Assembly: GCA_003427395.1 (NCBI GenBank) | Contig: BFEA01000178.1 | Span: 1,844,694-1,864,793 of the forward strand | Direction of reading: 5' to 3' | DNA: 20,100 nucleotides | Origin: Chara braunii | Taxonomy: Eukaryota > Streptophyta > Charophyceae > Charales > Characeae | Shown here: positions 1 through 8,824 of the stretch, piece by piece | Position numbering within the stretch: the stretch's first letter is position 1 | How the letters are laid out: every line of letters starts with the position of its first letter | Translations under genes and position numbers: made by a program | The notes under the pieces: generated by a model | Database searches by the model: none | Seen by the model: only the letters and a program-made list of their open reading frames with translations | Told to the model about the DNA's origin: nothing

Positions 1-1565
1 AATAAGCCTTAGGGTTACCTTCTCCTCATCGCTGACCAACATACTATGAAGAGCCTTTGTTGCCTAGACGGGTTTCCCACCACGCACCCAATGGATACAA
101 CTCTAGTTTGCTCTTCACCGGGTCTCTCATAACTTCCCAACCCCGTAGGTTCCACCCTAAAACTACTACAAACCTTCCGCAGTACTTAGAACCATCAAGA
201 AATTATCAACGAATCTCCATAAAATTGGAAGTATCAGTTCAAACTTATCTACATGCGGAAACCAAACACCAAAAACCTACCGCTCCCCTTTTCCAAAGGA
301 CCGAGTAGATACTAAGTACAGATATTACACACACTTAGCCTGAAACATGAGATCCATTCATACTCGGAAATTCCGATGTAACCACCGCCAAGGCACCAAT
401 GAAATCGACCAACCACTCGTCAGTCATTTGCCTTAAACGATTGGCGGGGAAGGCAATTCGTGATGACTACCTTCCAAATACTAGCACACAGATTGTGTAA
501 ACAAGGTAATTTCAGAATACTGCCACAGTATAATTCAAACAGATTAGAATAGCAGAAGAGAGAGAAAAGGAAATTCCCCACCATACGCTCATTTAGAGGG
601 CAGAAAACCNTCTGGAGGNGCACAGGTCCTCTAGCGCTAAGTAAAACAGTCCAGAGGTATGTCCNATCTAAATTATATCTCCCCTTCTACATGCTTCACT
701 TCCACNCTTCTCCATCNGCTACTCCAGATCACATGTGGTTTGGTAGTCATCATCTGATAAAGGGTCGCGACAGCAAAACGAGACCAAAGAAACAAAAACA
801 GAATAGAAAGGAGCTAAAAGGAGGAGAAAACCTCTTTGCGTTCTTGCTATTCAACCAAAGTCATCCACTTCAAAAAGAGAAATCGGCGAACACAATAAAC
901 GAGAGCATATACTTCTGGAGTGGAGTCGATGAAAAACAGACTGCCTTGCGGCAAAGAATGGTCAATCGAGACTTGCTGAAGCCCTAAAACATGCCGGAGA
1001 GCTGCCACTGCAACCGCACGCTCTCCCACTGCGTCCAGATGCGCCCCTCCGACTCCCGTACCTCCCCAGTAATCCGAGCAGTCGCGGTGACTTGTCATGA
1101 TGAACAACGCACGGCCATTAGGTGGAGAAAGGGAGCCCCCCCTTACGAGCAGAAGGTTTAAGGGGAGGACGGCTCCTCTGGTATCTGGATGTTATTAGGT
1201 ATAAAAGGTTGGTATAGACTTCAACTGTAGAATAAGGGACTGCCAGGGTGCCACGGCGATGAGTGCACCGCACTCCCTCCCCACTCAAGGGCAAGGTTCC
1301 ACCAGGGCACTGTCGCCATAGCTCCCACACAGCTATGGTGCCAGGCAGGGTAGGCGCCACGTGAAAGATCAGCGTCACCACACCTTGACGTCACAACCTA
1401 CGCAGCCGCCTCCGACGACCGGGCGCCGCTATCGCCGCTGCGTTAGCGCACATTTTGCGCGGCCTCCTCCTGCAGTTTGAGAGTGACCTTTTTTTAGTTC
1501 CTCCGTTTCAGGATGTAATGATAACAAAAAAAAGAAATGCACAAAAATGGTTTCCCGCCTAAACC
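1..1565. other. No recognisable gene; five isolated N bases
   Basis: Short open frames occur on both strands, but none exceeds about 100 codons and none shows a family motif I recognise. Single N calls sit at 610, 619, 665, 706 and 717; they are scattered single ambiguous bases, not a scaffold gap. A small perfect stem lies at 1316-1338 (CCATAGCT, loop CCCACAC, AGCTATGG). The stretch is otherwise mixed-composition sequence with nothing I can name. Confidence 0.6.
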
Positions 1566-1732
1566 AAAAGGGCCCAAGCAACAGAGGCTATGGCCAACAC
1601 TCTCCCACACACCACACACAACCCACTCGTGCTCGCACTCACACCCGTGTTAGTCATAGACCCCGCAAATACCTATCAGGGGTATCAAGAGGACAGTCCG
1701 TTGGCACTATGTGCGCCGCAGGCCGCTTGTTG

Positions 1733-2142
1733 CTACTCGATGAGGAGTGGGGGACTATTAGAAAGGGAAGCGAAGCTACTGGCAAAATGCTCAGTCTTTG
1801 CGTTAGCCGGACCCCCACTACTCAATGAGGGGTGGGGGACGATGAGAAAGGGAGGTGCAGGTAAGAGCAGACACCGCTAGCACTCCCGGGGAGGCTCCAT
1901 CTATTGGTGGGGAGCAGCACTTGCTGGAAAGCGGGTCCAGCGTCCCTCAACATTCTGAAAAGAGTTTGTATGAGTGAACAGATCTATTGAATTGTTGTTT
2001 GCATCCTATTGGGTCTGTTAGCACAGACCCCTAGCACCCGCTTGGGCTGTTCTAAGTAAAAAAAAAAAAAAAAAAAAAAAAGAAAGAAAGGGAGGTGCAA
2101 CTACTGGCACAATGCTCGGTCTTTGTGTTAGCCGGAACCCCA
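1733..2142 (+). repeat. Two 85-bp tandem units, the second split by an insertion
   Basis: Unit A (1733-1817) begins CTACTCGATGAGGAGTGGGG. Unit B begins at 1818 with CTACTCAATGAGGGGTGGGG, runs to 1859 and resumes at 2100-2142 after the inner insertion. Both carry GAAAGGGA, TACTGGCA, AATGCTC and GTTAGCCGGA at matching offsets. The uninterrupted unit A acts as an internal empty-site control for the insertion in unit B. Confidence 0.75.
1845..2099 (+). mobile_element. SINE-like poly(A)-tailed insertion with 15-bp duplications
   Basis: AGAAAGGGAGGTGCA is present at 1845-1859 and exactly again at 2085-2099. Between them lies about 225 bp (1860-2084) ending in 24 consecutive A (2058-2081) and GAAA. 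A perfect hairpin GGGTCTG-TTAGCA-CAGACCC sits at 2011-2030 in its 3' half. Size, A-tail and duplications match a SINE or short retroposed RNA on the plus strand. I could not identify convincing pol III A and B boxes, so a tRNA-derived SINE is not shown; a retroposed structured RNA or mRNA fragment is equally possible. Confidence 0.7.
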
Positions 2143-2435
2143 CCGGCGGCCCCACCCCATCTCTGACTACCTCTGTTGGGGCAGGGGGCAACATGAATTA
2201 CCTCGTATGCGAGGCCCTATGCTTGCAGGGGTCCCCTTTATATAGTCTTAGGAATAGTGGTAGGAAGGTAGTAAAGAATTTCCGAGAAGAACATAGTGTA
2301 GTTAAAAAAAAAAAAAAAGGGCCCAAGCATACGACAAAATCTAATTCTGTACCATAAAGGACAAAGCATACGGCAAACCGGATTTCACGTCAAAGAAAAA
2401 ATCTACAGAAGGACCAAGAGGCTCGCCACACAGGC

Positions 2436-2460
2436 TGTCGAAACTCAAAGAGTTTCGACA
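2436..2460. repeat. Perfect 11-bp stem hairpin related to the fold-back arms
   Basis: TGTCGAAACTC (2436-2446), loop AAA, GAGTTTCGACA (2450-2460). It is preceded by CGCCACACAGGCTG. The same CACA(C)-GGCTGTCGA module also starts the left arm of the large inverted repeat that follows, so this may be an outlying piece of the same repeat family. Confidence 0.6.
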
Positions 2461-2502
2461 GGTGTCAGAAAAAATTTGAAAGTCAGTGGTCGACAGCTTA
2501 CC

Positions 2503-3086
2503 CCCCCCTTCGCCACACCGGCTGTCGAGGGGCAAGGTTTTTGGTCATGGTCAGGCGGACGACGGTGTTGGAACAGTCCCAGACAACACAAATTCGAACG
2601 CAATTATCGAAAGGTCGGCAGGGCACTGTCGAATTTTCGTCACCTGCAGGTGGGAGGAAACGGTTGCTAGAGGGCGGCTGTCAAAAGTACCATTCTGACA
2701 CCTGTCAAAAGTTTTTTGAGCCGCAATTCTTCGAAAGTCTGTGTGCTGATCCAAAATTGTCGAAAACCGGGTTTTCGACAGCCTGTGTGGAGAGCCTCCA
2801 AGACAGGCTGTCGAAAACCGGGTTTTCGACAATTTTGCATCGCCACACAGACTTTCGAAGAATTGCGGCTCAAAAAACTTTCAACAGGTGTCAGAATGGT
2901 ACTTTTGACAGCCGCCCTCCAGCAATCGTTTCCTCCCGCCTGCAGGTGACGGAAATTCGACAGTGCCCCGCCGACCTTTCAATAATTGGGTTCGAATTTG
3001 CATTGTCAGGGACTGTTCCACGACACCCATCCGCCTGGCCATGACCAAAAACCTTGCCCCTCGACAGCCTGTGTGGCGAAGGGGGG
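2503..3086. repeat. 584-bp near-perfect inverted repeat (fold-back / MITE-like element)
   Basis: The left arm (about 2503-2792) and right arm (about 2796-3086) are near-exact reverse complements around an axis at 2794.5. The outer C-run at 2503-2508 pairs with the G-run at 3081-3086 with no net length change, and the centre closes as TGGAG-AGC-CTCCA. Each arm holds its own palindrome, TGTCGAAAACC-G-GGTTTTCGACA (2758-2780 and 2809-2831). Differences between arms are few and mostly single bases. Open frames across it on both strands (for example 2541-3044 plus) encode nearly the same peptide because of the symmetry and are not genes. I see no clear flanking target duplication. A transcript would fold into one very long duplex. 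Confidence 0.88.
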
Positions 3087-3884
3087 ATAATTACAGGTCC
3101 AACGCAGAGAAGCCTTATTGAGGCACGTGTCAGTCAGAAAATAGCGGGAGAACTCCCCCCCATTCGCAGCAGCAACAGGACCAGAGAGGGTCTGCTAGCA
3201 CTTGGCCCTTACCTGGGGTCTTGGGGCAGGAGCCCTTGCAACTCGTCCGAAACTACACCGGTACCTCCTTTCACATTAGGAACAGGAAAAGCATTTCCTA
3301 TATTTAGAAAAGGAGGAGGTACCATCGAGGAGCTTTGCGCTTGACCGCTGCTCGGAGTGACGGCTCAAGCCTACTGTCTCAGGGGAAGAGGTGTCGTCTA
3401 TACGCATGAGCAAGAGTAAGTGAGCTGCCTTCCCTTCCTCCAGCCAAAGCCCAGTCCCATGGTAACAGATAAGCGCGGACAGCAAATGAAGTCATGTTTT
3501 CATGTTAATTTTTGCGTCCACATGGATTTGGTGCTTATTCGTGTTCGAAGGCTTAGCTTCATTTTCTTACTCTACCAGTGGTCTTGGCTCTTAGGACGCG
3601 GTTAGGAGTCTACCGTAAGAAAGGGAGGACCTGTTTGCTCACTCATACCATGGAATAAATCTGACACTGTTGAGTAGGGTTGACACCGTGAAGTCATCAT
3701 CAAATTAGATAAAACTTAAGGTCTCTTTCCTCGCCGACAAGCCAGCTTGGAAAGGTTCGCACGAAGGCTTGCATGCACACCTTTGCCCCTCGACTGGCTG
3801 ATTCGAAGATAGCCTCAGAACTGACGAAAAAGGGTAAGCGCCAGCTAAGGTAGAGGCGGTTGTTCAACTGAATAATTTCAAGGG
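3087..3884. other. No recognisable gene; one imperfect hairpin
   Basis: Only short frames without known motifs. An imperfect stem-loop lies at 3260-3323, where GGTACCTCCTTT faces AAAAGGAGGAGGTACC around an A-rich loop. If the L1 ORF1 remnant to its right were part of a full element, ORF2 (endonuclease and reverse transcriptase) would be expected here on the minus strand. I see no such motifs, so any ORF2 is lost or unrecognisable. Confidence 0.5.
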
Positions 3885-4506
3885 TCAGTTCCTGCGCTCG
3901 ATGAAGGGGATTTCAGAGTTCCTCTGAGGACCCCTAATTTTCCCCGATAGCACCAACAAGCGTACCTGGAGAATCTTGACTGTTCGTCCGGTTGACGCCC
4001 CAACCCGTTTTATTTCGGGTGGCCGACCGGTTCGTGGCCGCCCAACAACGGGACCCACCCACTGCTGGGATGAGGTAGTAGCTGCATGCACCACGTTTGC
4101 CATCGTAGTGTCCTCTGTTCTTTTCTTCTTCAATGCTTGTTTTGGGGGAGAACCCTCCGCTGCTGGCGCCTGTGAACTCTAGCTTGATGGTAGAGGTAGG
4201 ATGGTGGTTTTCTCGGAAGAAGAGGATGCTTTCGTTCCTTGTTGTTTATCGAGTGTGGTCTGATGTGTCTCCTCACCTGCCACTGTGATGGCTAGGAGAG
4301 GTGTTGTCTTGGGAATGAGCCTCTGCGGAGAGTGTATTCCTCCCACAGGTTCGGAGTTTTGTCCAAACAGAGGGGCACCAAAGAATGTAGTTGGGATTGC
4401 TCCCGAGGGGTGCCACTCAAGATGACTTTGTGATGGGTTGGTGCCCTTCTCCGTTCCTCGCCGCTCAGAACCCCCCCCACCGAACTGTTGCTGTTGTGGT
4501 GGAGTT
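3885..4506 (-). pseudogene. Probable decayed C-terminal part of L1-type ORF1
   Basis: Minus-strand frames continue past the CCHC knuckles with changes of frame. The clearest piece is 3885-4133 (82 codons), a basic, Arg- and Gly-rich segment containing GRPRTGRPPEIKR. It is not in the same frame as the knuckle segment. No catalytic motif is visible. The assignment rests mainly on strand and position directly downstream of the knuckles, so it is weak; it could also be chance open sequence. Confidence 0.3.
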
Positions 4507-5079
4507 CTAAGTATGGGAGGCGTGGTTCATGCCTGTGTGACGATATTCTGGCTTTCCCCTGTACGTCGGGTTATCCCAATTCCCCCTGCTCTTGCTGGGG
4601 CCTGGGCTGGCGTGTCCAACTGTGTTGGGGCGGGAGGGTTGTGCCTCCTTCCTCTGTCTGATCTCTGGGTCCAAGCGACAGTCTGCTGTCTCATGACCGT
4701 ACTTGGAGCAGAGGTAACAATATGGACAATCGTCTGGTTTATGTCCATGTCTTTTGCAGTTGGAGGACCATGGTGTGTTGGAGTTAACCAGATCAGCCAT
4801 TAGATAATCTTGCCCATTCTATACCTTCAGGCGCGATCTGAAGCTCTCTTCCGCATCGGGGTGCAACTGATATCTCAAATTCCCCAACTTAGGATCGTCT
4901 GGATCTTTGATTGGAGGAAATTCCGTGATCACCTTCCCCATTAATGCCTCGATGACTGTTTTAATGAACATTGAGGCTGCTATGGGGAAGCGCATAACCA
5001 TAACCCAGTAGTTATTCTTCTTGTCCACCTCCCTTTTCTTCTGCCATTCAACACGGGGTAACCAGGGTCGAAAATACAC
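4507..5079 (-). pseudogene. L1-type retrotransposon ORF1 fragment: DUF4283-like region plus CCHC knuckles
   Basis: One minus-strand frame runs from 5079 to 4507 with a single TAG stop at 4819-4821. The first part has VYFRPWLPRVEW followed by a YWVMVMRFPIA segment and a block ending in LRYQLHP. This is the layout of the DUF4283 RNA-binding-like domain of plant L1 ORF1 proteins (FRPW, then W-V, then an i-G-k-V block). After the stop come a partial knuckle CKRHGHKPDDC and a complete one, CYLCSKYGHETADC (C-X2-C-X4-H-X4-C), typical of ORF1 nucleic-acid-binding tails. There is no start codon: upstream the frame meets two consecutive TGA codons and then the end of an inserted DNA element at 5119. 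The protein would bind element RNA during retrotransposition; this copy is broken. Confidence 0.7.
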
Positions 5080-5118
5080 AAAATTTCATCATTTCCTTTC
5101 TTTAAATTTCATCTCTTT

Positions 5119-6844
5119 GGACCTCGTTAGACCCTCCTTGGAAATTCGATTTAAAGGAAATCAGTGTCGTTACACCGCGTCCTAATTCACCAAATTCCCT
5201 GAATGAATGTGAAAACCCTCTCGAAAGATTTCCTTGGATTCCTCAGAATCCCCAGACAAAATGTCCTTGGATTTAAGGGGTCCTCGTGAGGTCCCTTGGG
5301 TTCCAGGAACCGCGATTGACGGAGTGTTCTCGAGTGAGGGCCGAGAGGAAAATTTGGAGTTGATGTTGGTGCACAGGTCGTCCGTGGTCCATCGGGCAGA
5401 CATTGCCGGCCTCCAGTACATTGTTGGCCTTCCACCGTTACCATTGGCATGGAAATGCGTGGGTGTGGTTCTTCAACTGCAAGGCGCTTCACGAAGCAGG
5501 GTTTTCCATGTGTGCGTCACTGACCGTGGTGTCCAACAGTCGAATTTTTTTATTTTTCTACAAGCGATGTTGAAGCACTGTCGGACACTGTCAGTCGATT
5601 GCAGGCATCTGCCTAGCGTGTTTCGTCGGCTATTGTCGGGCTCATTGATGCAAGCTTTGTTTGGTACACGCCTCGCATGCTGCGATTAACGGCGGACGTC
5701 CTCCGGCGGTTCCCGCTCCTACTGCTGGCCACTCTTCTCCTGCTTCTTGTCGTGTTGTTCCATGTGTGCGTCGTTGTGCGGGGTCCTAGAAGCTGACAGA
5801 AACAACCAACGGTGAGGACAGGCGAAAAACCTCCAGCAGATAGCCGACGCGCACCATTGACTACTCCACTCCGCAGCTTTTCCTTGTAGCAGCCCTCGTT
5901 TGCGTCGTCAAGCTGTCAGAGGTCCTCCCATGTCCCTCCCGTCCTTCTCCTCATCCACCATCTCAGCATCACCCATGGGATCACACCCGATGCCATGGCG
6001 CAGTAGAATTGTGCAATGGATTCTGATAACGACACACAATTAAGTGCATCCATTACTTGGTGCATCAGCTGCCTCTGCCTGCGAATAAACAATCTCATCC
6101 TCAGGCGAGTTGTCGTTTTCTCAACGCGATAACACATGGCGAGGACTTGCACAACTGCGACCACTGTGCTTTTCTCCAATGTCGTTAATGACTTCACACC
6201 ACCCGGGAGCTCTCGTTCCATCATCAGGACTTGCAATGCGCAAGCAACCACCACTTGTTCGCCCGTCGGTGCCCTCGCTGCACCTTCTGGGTGTCGATGG
6301 GGACCACACTCGCACTCTCCACATTTTACGAAAGCGTTACGTTCGCGCTAAGCGGTGACGGCCCGAAGAGCATGCGGAACACGAAGGCAACATTGCAGTA
6401 CAGAACTGTTACCCATACACACTACGTCGCCCAACGTTCCAATGCCCTCCTTTTAAGACATGGCCGCCATCACTCCTCCACATAGACATTTCACCCTAGT
6501 CTCCAGTCCCGCCGCCAGGACGTCTCACACACACGTGTCACAACGGAGGGTTCAAAATTTGAAATTGGAACGTGGATGTTGGAGCCCTTTTTTTTCGCCA
6601 GCCCGGTAGGCCTCCCCACCGCCACCACAAGACCACACTCGAGGACGCGCGGACATCCCAGCACGATGACGGATATCCACCCCCGTGGCCGAGTGTATGC
6701 ATATGAAATTGGTCGTTGGAGACCTCCAAGGGTTGGACCCATTGAATTAGGACGCAGTGTAACTACGACGCCGAAAACCGAAAAATTTTCCAAGGACTTT
6801 ATCCTAATTCCTGAGGATTTTCCAAGGAGGGTCTAACGAGGCCC
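5119..6844. mobile_element. 1.7-kb DNA-transposon-like element with terminal inverted repeats
   Basis: The left end (5119-5147) reads GGACCTCGTTAGACCCTCC and continues TTGGAAA. The reverse complement of the right end (6816-6844) reads GGGCCTCGTTAGACCCTCC and also continues TTGGAAA, with one mismatch in the first 26 bases. TTT flanks both ends (5116-5118, 6845-6847), a possible 3-bp duplication. Similarity continues inward more loosely: GAATTAGGACGC(A/G)GTGTAAC is present in opposite orientation near both ends. The motif TCCTTGGA repeats at 5135, 5231 and 5264 on plus and in inverse at 6789 and 6821, like subterminal transposase sites. GG-CC ends and a 3-bp T-rich duplication resemble PIF/Harbinger or Tourist elements, but no transposase DDE motifs are recognised, so superfamily is tentative. 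Confidence 0.65.
5916..6254 (-). CDS. Unrecognised 112-codon reading frame inside the TIR element
   Basis: A minus-strand frame, Val-, Leu-, Arg- and Met-rich, with a basic stretch (RLRMRLFIRRQRQ) in its middle. It lies wholly inside the 5119-6844 element, so it might be a remnant of an element-encoded protein. I see no helix-turn-helix or catalytic triad, and frames on the other strand overlap it, so it may be chance. Confidence 0.2.
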   Translation of the reverse strand: MVVACALQVLMMERELPGGVKSLTTLEKSTVVAVVQVLAMCYRVEKTTTRLRMRLFIRRQRQLMHQVMDALNCVSLSESIAQFYCAMASGVIPWVMLRWWMRRRTGGTWEDL

Positions 6845-6847
6845 TTT

Positions 6848-7285
6848 TTTAACATTCAACAGCCAATCGACAACTTTAAGATTTTTGGCTATATATGTCA
6901 TTTGGCCTCTACCTTCCATATGTGCAACGCCTTCTTCGGAGGTCAGCTCTTCCTTAGTCAAAATTGAGTTCTCCACATAAAGGATTAGTTCGACTTTCTT
7001 ATCATAGGACTAGTTTTGTGTCTCCCCCTGAAAAAGGATCGCTACCGTCATCTTTTTAAGGAACTCATTTTGCACGGTTTGGATGTTCTCGTTTGGTCGG
7101 ATTTCAATACAATTGTCTTCTTCATTCACCGTGGTTTCTACATACGTAGATACGTCCTGAGAAACATGGTTTAGGAACCAACCCTCCACCATCCTCGCTA
7201 ATTTCTGAAATTCCTCCTCGTTCATGTTGGGATGATTGGGGAAGGGTTCCGAGGTACCACTCTTGCTTTCCGCCATCTTAGCCAT
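6848..7285 (-). pseudogene. Probable N-terminal part of the interrupted L1-type ORF1
   Basis: A minus-strand frame starts with ATG at 7285 (MAKMAESKSG) and runs 91 codons to a stop at 7010-7012. The frame then appears to resume as a charged segment with VELILYVENSIL and KVVDWLL, reaching the right end of the TIR element at 6845. On the other side of that element the DUF4283-like segment resumes on the same strand. Acidic, helical-looking composition; no named domain. I infer it is the 5' part of the same ORF1 because of strand, spacing and the interruption; it could instead be an unrelated gene fragment. Confidence 0.4.
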
Positions 7286-7746
7286 GGGAAGTGTAGCCTA
7301 GGTGCCAAAAGAGCCCAGAGAAGGTGACGGGCTAAGGTGTAGATGAACTTGCGGTGGGGCGGGATTTGCCTAGGGAAGATGGAGACTACGGGCGGGCCTA
7401 CCCAGTTAGGGAAAGGCGGGGGTGTGACGCCCAACCTCACACCCAACGCGACTTCTTGATCGGAGTGGGATGTGGGCCTGGAAGTGCGAAAAGGGGTGTG
7501 CCTAGGATTTTTTTTTGGGGGGGGAGGGGGGGTGGAGTCCCAGGTCAGAACTGAGATCTCCTGTGGCAAAGTTTCAGGGGCATAAATGCAATGTGGTTGA
7601 GGGGACGAGTTACTTTCGGTCATAAGGCAGATGGCATACGCGAGGCATTCAAGGTCATCTGGTCCGTTTGTTTTGGTGGCGGAGGTTCGGGGAGAGGCCC
7701 ACCCGGGATGGTTGTGATCCCGATGAGTCGGACCTTTGGGTGCAGG

Positions 7747-8311
7747 CACGTGGCGTCTGTCGTCGCGCGATTTGGTTAGGCCCTCTAGTTTTAGGGGCTC
7801 GTCGGTTGCCGCGTCGTCGGCAATTTTCGCAAGGCGTGCGGGGCCAATACTGGGCGATGGAGTTCCAAGGTACCACCGTAAGTTGGTGATACGGGAGGAG
7901 AAGACGAAAGGGAGGGAAGTTGGTAGTGATAACGACGAAGCCGGGGGATATGAAGTATTGCGTGTTATCCGTAGTGGGAAAATCGGCGCACCTCGGGTCA
8001 CTGGTTACGGCACAGTGAAACTCCTTGGGGCACAATCGATTTCCGGTCAGGCAGGGGAATTCCGGGTATCTTTGCCTAACACATTCCCTCACCCAAGGGT
8101 CGAAGTACTCCGAGTCCCAGGAGCTTGGCATCTTGTCAGCGCTGGGTAGCGGAATTCTTCCGCTTGCATTTGACAGGCGAGGGGATTTTTCTGATATGGC
8201 GCCACGAAATTCTCTCCAGCCAGGTGAGTGAAGGAAGGAAGATTCCCTATACGTCTGATCGCCACGTGTTGGCACGTGTAGGCTGCGCAGATCGGATCAC
8301 GCTTACACGTG
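7747..8311. promoter_or_regulatory. Four CACGTG (G-box-like) motifs in the LTR
   Basis: CACGTG occurs at 7747-7752, 8263-8268, 8273-8278 and 8306-8311. The right LTR keeps the first (19275-19280) and the last (19822-19827); of the middle pair it retains only a damaged AACGTG. Plant G-boxes are bound by bZIP and bHLH factors. Clustering of three within 50 bases suggests an LTR control region, but function is inferred. Confidence 0.3.
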
Positions 8312-8736
8312 TCCCCACAAGGTGTCCGCTTGTACCCGGACCGTATCAGTGTCAAAGCTCATACCGCGTCGTCAGCAAATCAAACATCAAACAAAGATGA
8401 TCAAAAGGCAAAAAAAAACGACAAACATGGAAAAGGGCGGAATCCTAACTTTAAATGCAAAATCGCCGCGTGGCGCATTCCATCATTCGGCAATTCCCTG
8501 ATCTACAGGCACTCCGTACTCATGCAAGTGACGCATACATCAAATCCTTGTTTGTCATACAACATGAGCGAAAACGAAAAGGGAAGCGACAAGCATATTT
8601 ACAAGAGAAATCCATTCATCCGACACAGACACATAGTAGACGAGGTCAAGATCAATGCAAAACAGGTGTGAATAAAGCCGAGACAAAATATTCCGAGAGT
8701 AAAAATGGGTGAATCACCGGAATCCGGGATCAAAAC

Positions 8737-8824
8737 GTATATACAAAGATGAGAAAGGAACAACAAAGAAAATGCAAATCCACGCCCATCAACCTCAGCT
8801 TCCTCTTCCTCTCTCTCTCTCTCT
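8737..8824 (-). promoter_or_regulatory. Candidate LTR promoter: GA-repeat upstream of a TATA-like box
   Basis: Read on the minus strand, the direction of the element, a (GA)7 tract at 8824-8811 is followed about 70 bases later by GTATATAC (8744-8737). GA-rich tracts upstream of TATA are common in plant core promoters. The equivalent part of the 5' LTR is outside the window, so conservation cannot be judged. Confidence 0.25.

Larger units (their letters stand above)
1566..2329 (+). mobile_element. Poly(A)-tailed retroposon with 15-bp target site duplications
   Basis: The 15-mer AAAAGGGCCCAAGCA occurs at 1566-1580 and again at 2315-2329. The second copy directly follows an A-run (2304-2318), part of which merges with its leading As. 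The body at 1581-2314 begins ACAGAGGCTATGG and ends in the A-run. Long exact duplications starting with AAAA plus a 3' poly(A) are the known signature of L1-type target-primed reverse transcription, so this is a retroposed transcript or non-autonomous retroelement read on the plus strand. A 96-codon frame from 1590 stays open only until the inner insertion, and the internal repeat period of 85 bp is not a multiple of three, so I do not call a protein. No reverse transcriptase or endonuclease is present. The source transcript is unknown. Confidence 0.72.

Noticed and set aside
1860-2057. tRNA-derived SINE head with pol III boxes
   Set aside because: GGTCCAGCGTCC only loosely resembles a B box and no A box sits at the right distance.
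2541-3044. 167-codon plus-strand frame across the palindrome
   Set aside because: The same peptide appears on the opposite strand because of the inverted repeat; symmetry, not coding, explains it.
1-3884. Endonuclease or reverse transcriptase of an L1 ORF2
   Set aside because: No YADD-type catalytic block or endonuclease motifs on either strand.
5234-5689. 151-codon plus-strand frame in the TIR element as a transposase
   Set aside because: No helix-turn-helix or DDE/D pattern; begins in the subterminal repeats, so probably not a real gene.
7655-8275. 206-codon minus-strand frame in the left LTR as a protein gene
   Set aside because: It overlaps another open frame on the same strand, has no recognised domain and is only partly kept in the right LTR.
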